A stretch of 64,000 nucleotides of DNA from CAYZWU01 sp964482235 (lineage in GTDB: Bacteria > Planctomycetota > B15-G4 > CAYZWU01), in assembly GCA_964482235.1 (NCBI GenBank), contig CAYZWU010000004.1, positions 62,001-126,000 of the forward strand, given 5' to 3'. Below the pieces are notes generated by a model. It was not told where the DNA came from. It saw only the letters and a list, made by a program, of their open reading frames with translations, and did no database searches. Below are positions 57,575 through 64,000 of the stretch, in pieces; position 1 is the stretch's first letter; each line of letters starts with the position of its first letter. The translations under genes were made by a program, and so were the position numbers.

Positions 57575-58302
57575 GAAACCGTCTCCGCAACGGGTTGAAG
57601 TTCTGGTCCGCTCAGGGCAAACCGTAAACAGGAATTGAAAGCGCCGTCCCTCCAGATCCTGGGATTGCTCGTGATCCAGAGAACGGCGGCTCCGCGCTTG
57701 CAGGCCGCACTGACAGCTTCCTCGAGGGGCGCCGTCATGTGGGACGCCACATCGCGCGTGGGGCGCTCAAGGATCAGGAGAGAGGGATTTCCCAGAAAGG
57801 CCCTGACCCACTCGGCACGGCGCAGGTCGGGGGGCAGCACGTTGTGGCATCGTGTCTCGCCCAGCCCGGAAAGGCCGAAATCGCCGGCCAGCTTCAAGGC
57901 TTCCGCCTTGATCTCGGTCAGTGGCCGTCTGCTGTGATGGCTTTCGGCCAGAAAGACGTTCTCATCGAGGTCGAGGTTGCTGAGCCACGCCCTCGACTCG
58001 AAGACCCTCCCGGTCTTCCCCCGGAGTGCGGCGGCCGCGTCAGGGGCAAGAGTCTGCCATGGCTGCCCCAGAAAGCGCACGGATCCCTCCTCGATCTCGC
58101 CGAGACCCTGCGCCGCGTCCGCCAGGGGTGCAGCGTGCGCATCCTCGGCGAGACGGACCAGCATCAGCTCTCCGCGGTGAATTGCGAAGGAGGCGCCGCA
58201 AAGCCCACGGACGCGGCCTCTCTTCTCCTTCACCGTGACGTTGTCGAAAGCAAGAACAGGATCATTCTCCACCGGCAATCGTCTCCCTGCGACATCATTC
58301 AA
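57571..58302 (-). CDS. degenerate ABC ATPase-like subunit of the Mla-type operon (pseudo-MlaF)
   Basis: This 243-residue protein has the overall MlaF/ABC ATPase frame, but all key motifs are lost. The Walker A position reads RLAEDAHAAPLADAAQGL instead of GxxGxGKS/T; the signature is LPPDLRRAEW; Walker B is LLILERPT, losing the Asp and the catalytic Glu; and the His switch (WITSNPRIW) is missing. It sits between intact permease and MCE genes with overlapping or adjacent ends, so it is part of the operon. A TTG at 58302 is the likely start. It is probably a structural, non-hydrolysing subunit. Confidence 0.76.
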   Translation of the reverse strand: MNDVAGRRLPVENDPVLAFDNVTVKEKRGRVRGLCGASFAIHRGELMLVRLAEDAHAAPLADAAQGLGEIEEGSVRFLGQPWQTLAPDAAAALRGKTGRVFESRAWLSNLDLDENVFLAESHHSRRPLTEIKAEALKLAGDFGLSGLGETRCHNVLPPDLRRAEWVRAFLGNPSLLILERPTRDVASHMTAPLEEAVSAACKRGAAVLWITSNPRIWRDGAFNSCLRFALSGPELQPVAETVS

Positions 58303-59103
58303 TCAGAAGTACGTGATCAGCGAAACAATGGCGGCAATCACAAAAAAGGCACCAACGGAACGGACCAGGGCGCGCGTGGTGGCCTGGGGCACCTCGGTCA
58401 CGGCGGAGCGTACGCTGAACCCCTCGGAGCAGCAGATGGCGCCGGTGAGCAGCCCGGGACAGATCGTCTTGGCCAGCAGGTTGAGAATATCCTCCTTCTC
58501 CACGGCGCCCAGCACGCACTCGGCAAAGGCGGCCGGGCTGCCGAGGTTGGCTCCGACCAGAATGCCGCAGAGAAAGCCGCTGCCGAGCGAGACGATGATG
58601 AAGACAAAGGCCAGGCAGAAGACCGAGAGCGCCAGGCTCAGGACACGGGGCACAACGAGATAGAGGAACGGATCGAGCCCCTGGGCATCGAGAAGATCCA
58701 CCTCGCCGTTCACCTTCATGTTGCCCAGCTCCGTGGCCACGGCGGAGCCGCTCCGGCCGATCACCACGAAGTTGGCGATCAGGGGAGCCGCCTCGCGGAT
58801 CACCACGGCGGCGAGCATCGGCCCCAGGAGCTGCGAGTGCCCCATATTGGTCAGCCAGATCTGTACCTGCAGCACGATGGCGATGCCTGTCATGCAGGCC
58901 ACCAGAGTCATGAAGGGAACGGCCTCGACAGCCGTGAAGAGGATCTGTCTTCCCAGGACGTCGCGCAGAGGGCGCGTCCAGCGGCCCGGACTGAACGCGA
59001 TGCGGAGCACGGCCCAGACCAGAGCGGCCAGATGGAAAACAGCACGAACCCTGTTGAGACTTTTTTCGCCTGTTGCCGCCAGCCAGTTCATCGTGAAATC
59101 CAT
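58303..59103 (-). CDS. mlaE: MlaE-type ABC permease
   Basis: This 266-residue inner-membrane permease has the MlaE signature region MLAAVVIREAAPLIANFVVIGRSGSAVATELG and helices typical of the family, with SLGSGFLCGILVGANLG and a conserved C-terminus. It forms the membrane core for phospholipid transport with the MCE protein. ATG 59103 (MDFTMNWLAATG) is chosen; upstream residues from 59163 do not fit the family. It is the first gene of the operon, downstream of gdhA on the same strand by 75 bases. Confidence 0.9.
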   Translation of the reverse strand: MDFTMNWLAATGEKSLNRVRAVFHLAALVWAVLRIAFSPGRWTRPLRDVLGRQILFTAVEAVPFMTLVACMTGIAIVLQVQIWLTNMGHSQLLGPMLAAVVIREAAPLIANFVVIGRSGSAVATELGNMKVNGEVDLLDAQGLDPFLYLVVPRVLSLALSVFCLAFVFIIVSLGSGFLCGILVGANLGSPAAFAECVLGAVEKEDILNLLAKTICPGLLTGAICCSEGFSVRSAVTEVPQATTRALVRSVGAFFVIAAIVSLITYF

Positions 59104-59178
59104 GATGCCCGCAATGCGGGACAGGGACAAGAGGGAAAATTGTTCCCCCCTGTCCCGTTGCAAGGGGACTTGATCCTG

Positions 59179-60456
59179 TCATGCATAGATGCCGCGGTAA
59201 CGCAGCACATCGACCACGCGCTGGATGGCCAGCATGAAGGCGGCCATGCGGAGATGCACCTTGTTCTCCAGCGCCATGGATAAAACATTGTTGAAAGCCC
59301 GCGTGGCAAACATCTCGAGGCGGCTGTTCACGTCCTCCTCGGTCCAGAAGTAGCCGATGCGATCCTGGACCCACTCGAAGTACGAGACCGTGACGCCGCC
59401 GGAATTGCAGAGGATGTCCGGGATCACGAAGACGTTGTTCGCCTGGAGGATCGGATCGGCCTCCGGCGTGACAGGTCCATTGGCCCCCTCGGCCACGATC
59501 CGGGCCTTGACAGCGGGAGCGTTCTCGGCCGTGATCTGGTTCTCCAGGGCAGCCGGGACCAGGACACCCACATCCTCGTAGAGGATCTCGCTGGCATCGT
59601 ACTCTTCGGCTTCCGGAAATCCGACGACCCGTCCCTCCTTCTCCACATGGGTGATCAGCGCCTTGATGTCGATGCCGTGCCGATTGTGGAGCCCTCCGTA
59701 GACGTCGCAGACGTGTGTGACCTTGACACCCATGTCCTGGAGAAAGCTGGCTGCCACCGATCCCACGTTGCCGAAGCCCTGCACCGCCGCCGTCGTCTTC
59801 GCGGGGTCGATCCCGAGATGCTTCATCGCCTCCCTGGCGGTGATCACAACACCCCGCCCGGTGGCTTCCCTCCGCCCGCGCGATCCGCCGATCGCGATGG
59901 GTTTTCCGGTCACCACGGCCGTCTCGGTGTACTTCGCGTTCATGGAGAACGTGTCCATGATCCAGGCCATGGTCTTCTCGTTCGTGTTGACGTCGGGCGC
60001 GGGGATGTCCTTTTCCGGGCCCAGGACGTCGAACAAGGCGGCCGTGTATCGCCGAGTCAGCCGCTCGATCTCGTTCTCCGTCATCATGGTGGGATCGCAC
60101 TGGATCCCTCCCTTGGCGCCGCCGAATGGGATTTCCACGACGGCGCATTTCCAGGTCATCCAGGCCGCCAGAGCCTGCACCTCGTCGAGTGTCACATCGG
60201 GGTGATAACGGATGCCGCCCTTGCCGGGACCGCGGACGATGGAGTGCTGCACCCGGTAGCCGGTGAACATCTGAAAGTTCCCGTCGTCCATCTTGACGGG
60301 AAGCTTCACGATGGTGCTGCGCCGGGGATACTTGATGAACTCCAGCAGTCCGGCTTCGATGTTGAGCTTTCCAGCCGCCTGATCGAACTGTTTCATCACA
60401 TTCTCGAATGTGGAGACAGGGATCGTGACCGATTTCAGGCTCTTCTTCTTGGCCAT
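59179..60456 (-). CDS. gdhA: glutamate dehydrogenase (GDH, NAD(P)-dependent)
   Basis: This 425-residue enzyme interconverts 2-oxoglutarate plus ammonia and glutamate. Motifs: KGGIRYHPDVTLDEVQALA, VEIPFGGAKGGIQCDP (active-site Lys), PAPDVNTNEKTMAWIMDT, GGSRGRREATGRGVVITA and VQGFGNVGSVAASFL (dinucleotide loop), then VAEGANGPVTPEAD. The length and motifs fit the hexameric bacterial/archaeal GDH family. Cofactor preference is not decided by what I can see. Confidence 0.95.
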   Translation of the reverse strand: MAKKKSLKSVTIPVSTFENVMKQFDQAAGKLNIEAGLLEFIKYPRRSTIVKLPVKMDDGNFQMFTGYRVQHSIVRGPGKGGIRYHPDVTLDEVQALAAWMTWKCAVVEIPFGGAKGGIQCDPTMMTENEIERLTRRYTAALFDVLGPEKDIPAPDVNTNEKTMAWIMDTFSMNAKYTETAVVTGKPIAIGGSRGRREATGRGVVITAREAMKHLGIDPAKTTAAVQGFGNVGSVAASFLQDMGVKVTHVCDVYGGLHNRHGIDIKALITHVEKEGRVVGFPEAEEYDASEILYEDVGVLVPAALENQITAENAPAVKARIVAEGANGPVTPEADPILQANNVFVIPDILCNSGGVTVSYFEWVQDRIGYFWTEEDVNSRLEMFATRAFNNVLSMALENKVHLRMAAFMLAIQRVVDVLRYRGIYA

Positions 60457-60485
60457 GGAATTTTCTCCGTTATCTGATTTCCAAA

Positions 60486-61838
60486 TTACTTGATGTTCTT
60501 CTTGAAATCGCCGCCGCGCAGGGACTCCTCCTCCCTGATCTCGCGGACGAAGATGTTCCGGAAAGAGAGGGGGCCTCCATGGCTCTGCAGCTCGATGGAA
60601 CCCTTCTCGTAGATCGGTTTATTGCGCTCCCAGTAGTTCTCGAGGGGCACCTTGTCGACAACCAGCTCGTCGTTCAGGAAGACTGTGACCTTCTCCCCGA
60701 TCATGATGATACGGAACCGGTTCCAGATGCCGGGGGGGTGGTCGGCGTTCTTCAGCGGCTTGCTCTGGTTCTTCTTGTTGTTGTAAAGGCCGCCCGAACC
60801 GAAATCGTGCACCCAGATCTGCACCTGGGGGCTTCCACGGACGTAGATCCCGCTGTCGCCGGCGCGAGGGATCCTCCAGTCGACGTACAGCTCGAAGTCG
60901 CCGTAATCCTTCAGGCTGCAAAGGTTGTGTCCCTTCCCGTCGAACAGGATGATTCCGTCCTGAACCGACCAGTGCTTCTTCATTTCCTTGTCCGCGGCAG
61001 CCTGCGCCTTGGCCAGCTCCTCGGGAGTCATTTTGGCCCGCGCCGGAGGATTCGCCACAAGACCTTTCCAGCCGTCGAGATTCCTTCCGTTGAAAAGGGC
61101 GGTGAAGCCCTCGGGCGGCACGTTCAGGTTGAGGTCGCAGATCTCGATGTTCCGGAACTCCACCAGGGCCCCATGACCGAGAAAGCCGATATGGCCCGCC
61201 TTTCTCCTGATTCCGGGATGCTTCTTGACGACCTCCGGATCGGTTACCTTGGCGAGGTCGGCATCGACGATGACCTGCCCGTTCAGCGTCACCCGCACCA
61301 TCGATCCCTGGCAGAGGATCTCCTCCCTGTTCCACTCGCCTGCCTTTTTCAGGGCTCCCCGCCTGGCCGGCGCCACGTCGTAGATCGAGCCGTGGTACTG
61401 CGTCGGGCGTAGGTTCCTGTACTTTTCCGCATCGTCGTCGAGGATCTGGATTTCCATGCCGTCGTAGGAGGCGCGTCCCTCGACAGGGGCGCGGATCGCC
61501 ACCCCGTTGTTCCCGCCGGGCTCGAGCTTGAACTCGAAACGCAGGATGAAATCAGCGAACTTCTCCCTGTGGAAGAGCCTGCCGCCCGAGGAGGCGGGAC
61601 AGACGAGCAGGCCGTCGCGGGCCACGTAACCGATCGCCTTGCCATCGGGCGAAAACCAGCCATCCAGATCTTTTCCATTGAAAAGGGGGACGAAGGATCC
61701 CTCGGAGACCGCCGATGCGGGACTCTGCGCCCCTTCAGCCTCCCCGGCCTCGATATCCGGCTGCCCCAACAGGAAAAAAGCCGCGATCAGAAGGATCGTT
61801 GTCCTTGATCCGATCGAGGGGATAAGAGAGCATTTCAT
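60486..61838 (-). CDS. tandem DUF1080 (3-keto-disaccharide hydrolase-like) secreted protein
   Basis: This 450-residue exported protein holds two concanavalin-like DUF1080 domains, each starting with the family mark FVPLFNGKDLDGWF and FTALFNGRNLDGWKG. The first has NGVAIRAPVEGRASYDGMEIQI and QYHGSIYDVAPAR; the second has DSGIYVRGSPQVQIW. A signal peptide (TTILLIAAFFLLGQPDIEAG) is present. The family is called 3-keto-disaccharide hydrolase from a characterised member. ATG 61838 with GAGGAGG upstream is chosen over a longer frame from 61922. Confidence 0.87.
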   Translation of the reverse strand: MKCSLIPSIGSRTTILLIAAFFLLGQPDIEAGEAEGAQSPASAVSEGSFVPLFNGKDLDGWFSPDGKAIGYVARDGLLVCPASSGGRLFHREKFADFILRFEFKLEPGGNNGVAIRAPVEGRASYDGMEIQILDDDAEKYRNLRPTQYHGSIYDVAPARRGALKKAGEWNREEILCQGSMVRVTLNGQVIVDADLAKVTDPEVVKKHPGIRRKAGHIGFLGHGALVEFRNIEICDLNLNVPPEGFTALFNGRNLDGWKGLVANPPARAKMTPEELAKAQAAADKEMKKHWSVQDGIILFDGKGHNLCSLKDYGDFELYVDWRIPRAGDSGIYVRGSPQVQIWVHDFGSGGLYNNKKNQSKPLKNADHPPGIWNRFRIIMIGEKVTVFLNDELVVDKVPLENYWERNKPIYEKGSIELQSHGGPLSFRNIFVREIREEESLRGGDFKKNIK

Positions 61839-62000
61839 TCCAAACCTCCTCTTCTTGTCCTGCGAGAGCGGCCCGAAAGGGCTTCGCGAAAGCGAAAGAT
61901 CCTGCAGGGAAAAACTTTCCAAAACGAAAGCAATGCCGCATGTTAAGAAAGAGGCCGGGTCAGGTCAATCCGTCTGACCGACGGATTTCACGCATTTCCA

Positions 62001-62031
62001 TTGACCGGTTGAGATTCTTCCCTGCTAATAT
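62001..62031 (+). promoter_or_regulatory. candidate promoter for the DEAD-box helicase gene
   Basis: TTGACC (62001-62006) and an extended -10 TGCTAATAT (62023-62031) face the helicase gene. The spacer to TAATAT is 19 bases, longer than ideal, but the TG extension can offset this. A perfect 8-bp inverted repeat (AATCCGTC/GACGGATT, 61967-61987) lies just upstream and could be an operator. Confidence 0.42.
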
Positions 62032-62090
62032 AGCCTCGAATGATGGCAATACGTCAAATGCCGTTCCAGAGAGAGAGTGGAGCAGATCGA

Positions 62091-63584
62091 ATGGCAAAAA
62101 AACCGTCGGACAGGCCGAGAAAGGACCCGGAGCAGCCGGAGGGGCGCAAGCTCTTCCGTTTCGAGGACCTTCCCGATCACTTGAGTAAGAACGTTGAACG
62201 CCAGGGCTGGAAAAAACCGCTGCCCGTTCAGGAGCAGGTCGTCCCCATGCTGATGGGAGGCCGCGATGTGGTGGTTCAGTCCCGAACGGGATCCGGAAAG
62301 ACGGCGGCCTTCGTCCTGCCGCTCTGCCAGCTCGTGGACACGGGCAGGAAGACCGTGCAGGGATTGATCCTCGTGCCCACGCGGGAGCTGGCCGAGCAGG
62401 TCCATACCGTCGTCAAGGAGCTCACAAAGGGTACCGGCATCCGCTCGGTGGCCGTCTATGGCGGCACCTCGTACGAGCCGCAGATCAAGGCGTTCGAGAA
62501 TATCGTCCATATCATCGTGGCCACGCCGGGACGCATGATCGATCATCTGGTGAGCCGGCGCGTCTCCATTTCCAGGCTGCGCATGCTCGTCCTCGACGAG
62601 GCTGACGAGATGCTCTCCATGGGTTTTTTCAAATCGATCACCCGGATCCTGTCGTTCATCCCCGAAAAGCGTCAGACATGCCTCTTCTCCGCCACCATTC
62701 CCAGGGGTGTGGCATCGCTGGCTCAGCGCTTCACGAACAATCCCGAGCCGATCAGCCTGAGCGGCGACACCCTCCACGTGGAGAAGGTCGACCACATCTA
62801 TTACGTGGCCGACGGCATGCACAAGGACCGTGCCCTGCTCAAGGTCATCGAGATGGAGAACCCCGAGGCGGCTCTGATCTTCTGCAACACGAAGCGCGAG
62901 GTAGAGTATCTCGGGGTCTTTCTGCAGAACTTCGGATACGACGGAGACTACCTGAGCGGCGACCTCTCTCAGAAGGAGAGGGACAGGGTGATGGGCCGCA
63001 TCCGCGAGGGCCACCTCCGCTTCCTCGTGGCCACCGATGTGGCGGCCCGCGGGATCGACATCAGCGAGATGGGCTACGTGATCCTCTACAACCTCCCCCA
63101 GGCGCAGGAGCATTACATCCACCGGGCGGGACGCACCGGCCGGGCGGAAGAGGGCGGCACGGCGATCAGCCTGGTCAGCGTGATCGAGGAGATCGAGCTC
63201 AAGAAGCGCGCCAAGCTTCACGGCATCGCGTTGATCAGGAAGGAGCTCCCGTCGGACGACGAGCTGGAGAAGAAGGTGGCCGAACGACTGCGGGTGATGC
63301 TCGAGGAGAAGCACCGCTCCCTCTCGAACATCGAGAGGGAGCGTCTACGCCGCTTCCTTCCCTTCTCCCGGACCCTGGCGGAAAGCGACGCGGCCGAGGA
63401 GATCAAGGCCATGCTGTTCGATCAATTCTACCAGGAGACGCTTCACAAGCCCCTCTACCCGCAGGAGCCCGCTCCGGCGCCGAAGCAGAGAAACGATGAA
63501 GCAAAACGCCGGCAATCCCGCGGCGGCAGCCGTAAGAAGCCGCAGCGGAGTTCCCGGCGCAGGCGAAGCTCCGACAGGGGTTGA
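62091..63584 (+). CDS. DEAD-box ATP-dependent RNA helicase
   Basis: This 497-residue helicase remodels RNA. Motifs in order: Q-motif (KPLPVQEQVV), I SRTGSGKT, Ia PTRELAEQ, Ib TPGRM, II LDEADEM (DEAD), III SAT, IV LIFCNTKRE, V ATDVAARGID, and VI HRAGRTGR. The C-terminal tail is basic (QSRGGSRKKPQRSSRRRRSSDRG-like), as in many RNA-binding DEAD proteins such as CsdA/RhlE. ATG 62091 is used; an earlier ATG at 62040 is also open. It ends directly at the stop of the sulfatase-like gene in convergent orientation. Confidence 0.94.
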   Translation: MAKKPSDRPRKDPEQPEGRKLFRFEDLPDHLSKNVERQGWKKPLPVQEQVVPMLMGGRDVVVQSRTGSGKTAAFVLPLCQLVDTGRKTVQGLILVPTRELAEQVHTVVKELTKGTGIRSVAVYGGTSYEPQIKAFENIVHIIVATPGRMIDHLVSRRVSISRLRMLVLDEADEMLSMGFFKSITRILSFIPEKRQTCLFSATIPRGVASLAQRFTNNPEPISLSGDTLHVEKVDHIYYVADGMHKDRALLKVIEMENPEAALIFCNTKREVEYLGVFLQNFGYDGDYLSGDLSQKERDRVMGRIREGHLRFLVATDVAARGIDISEMGYVILYNLPQAQEHYIHRAGRTGRAEEGGTAISLVSVIEEIELKKRAKLHGIALIRKELPSDDELEKKVAERLRVMLEEKHRSLSNIERERLRRFLPFSRTLAESDAAEEIKAMLFDQFYQETLHKPLYPQEPAPAPKQRNDEAKRRQSRGGSRKKPQRSSRRRRSSDRG

Positions 63585-64000
63585 TTACGGAACCATCCCC
63601 TCCAGAAAGGGCACCTCGAAGACCTTGTCGTGCTGGATCGGGCCGTGGCCGAAGTATCCTTCCTCGCCGAAGAGCTCCCCGTGGTCGGCGGTCACGATGA
63701 TCCACGTGTTCTTGGGGACCATCTCGAAGAGAGGACCGAAAACCTCCTTGTCCAGGTAGCGGACCGTATCGACCTGGCGCTCTCTCAAGGTGTCGAGCTT
63801 CTCCTGATCGAAGAACTTGGGGGCGTCATCGGTCTTGAGCTCTCCGCCCACGATGTGCTCGTCCAGATGCTTGAAAACACCGTGGACGCCGCTGATGCGC
63901 GGCCACTCCGAGGGATCCTCGTCAGGCTTGGCATAGGGATAGTGGGTCTCGCCCACGTTCAGGAGGTAGAACGACGGCCGGTCGCTGGAGAACGTCATGG
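63585..64000 (-). CDS. sulfatase/alkaline-phosphatase superfamily protein, 5'-partial
   Basis: Only the C-terminal part (about 138 residues) lies in the window; the frame stays open at the right edge. The segment shows FYLLNVGETHYPYAKP and the family motif WIIVTADHGELFGEEGYFGHG, the Asp-His metal-binding region of sulfatase/phosphodiesterase-type enzymes. The nucleophile is beyond the edge. Whether it is a sulfatase, phosphoethanolamine transferase or a related hydrolase cannot be told. Confidence 0.75.
   Translation of the reverse strand, partial: MTFSSDRPSFYLLNVGETHYPYAKPDEDPSEWPRISGVHGVFKHLDEHIVGGELKTDDAPKFFDQEKLDTLRERQVDTVRYLDKEVFGPLFEMVPKNTWIIVTADHGELFGEEGYFGHGPIQHDKVFEVPFLEGMVP

Overview
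The window is 64 kb of GC-rich, densely packed bacterial DNA. It has about 45 protein genes, two of them cut by the window edges, and no rRNA, tRNA, CRISPR array, insertion sequence or phage gene that I could recognise. The host looks like a Gram-negative, uncultured, heterotrophic bacterium. Outer-membrane and envelope functions are abundant: an OprB-like porin, a TolC-like protein, an Mla-type lipid-transport operon, an alginate-export-like barrel and several lipoproteins. Families common in Planctomycetota and neighbouring lineages also occur (DUF1080, GH172/DUF2961, ASPIC/UnbV, peptidase C25, DUF3857). The phylum is an inference and is not proven by any marker here.

Layout. 1-14 kb: UbiA-type prenyltransferase fragment, CCA-adding enzyme (cca), a HEAT-repeat protein, dus, a small lipoprotein, a TPR protein, an M16-M16-miaA operon, a second nucleotidyltransferase (pcnB-like) and a secreted metallopeptidase-like protein. 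14-21 kb: a ferritin-like protein and a five-gene tripartite efflux operon (adaptor, ATPase, permease 1, permease 2, TolC-like). 21-24 kb: three-subunit transhydrogenase pntAA-pntAB-pntB. 24-35 kb: OprB porin, endonuclease IV, GH172 enzyme, DUF364 protein, glycerate kinase, two DUF3857/transglutaminase-like proteins and a YfcC-type transporter. 36-45 kb: gingipain-type protease, CRTAC1-like protein, a beta-barrel, a 5'-truncated AIM24 gene and a secreted esterase. 45-53 kb: a coupled operon of a small membrane protein, a sodium/solute symporter, a 1689-residue multi-domain carbohydrate enzyme and two YjbQ paralogues. 53-64 kb: a DUF3352-like/TPR protein, an Mla-type operon whose ATPase subunit has lost its catalytic motifs, gdhA, a DUF1080 protein, a DEAD-box helicase and a sulfatase-like fragment.

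The most interesting feature is permease 1 of the efflux operon (17700-18884, minus strand). Its reading frame is continuous from start to end except for two in-frame UGA codons, at codons 68 and 104. Both lie where I recall related permeases carrying conserved cysteines. A hairpin with bacterial SECIS geometry follows the second UGA, and a weaker one follows the first. Since UGA is used as an ordinary stop elsewhere in the window, the leading hypothesis is a two-selenocysteine ABC permease; a twice-broken pseudogene is the alternative.

Other recurring themes are catalytic loss next to an intact partner (M16 pair, DUF3857 pair, the Mla ATPase) and tight translational coupling through 1-4 base stop/start overlaps in several operons.
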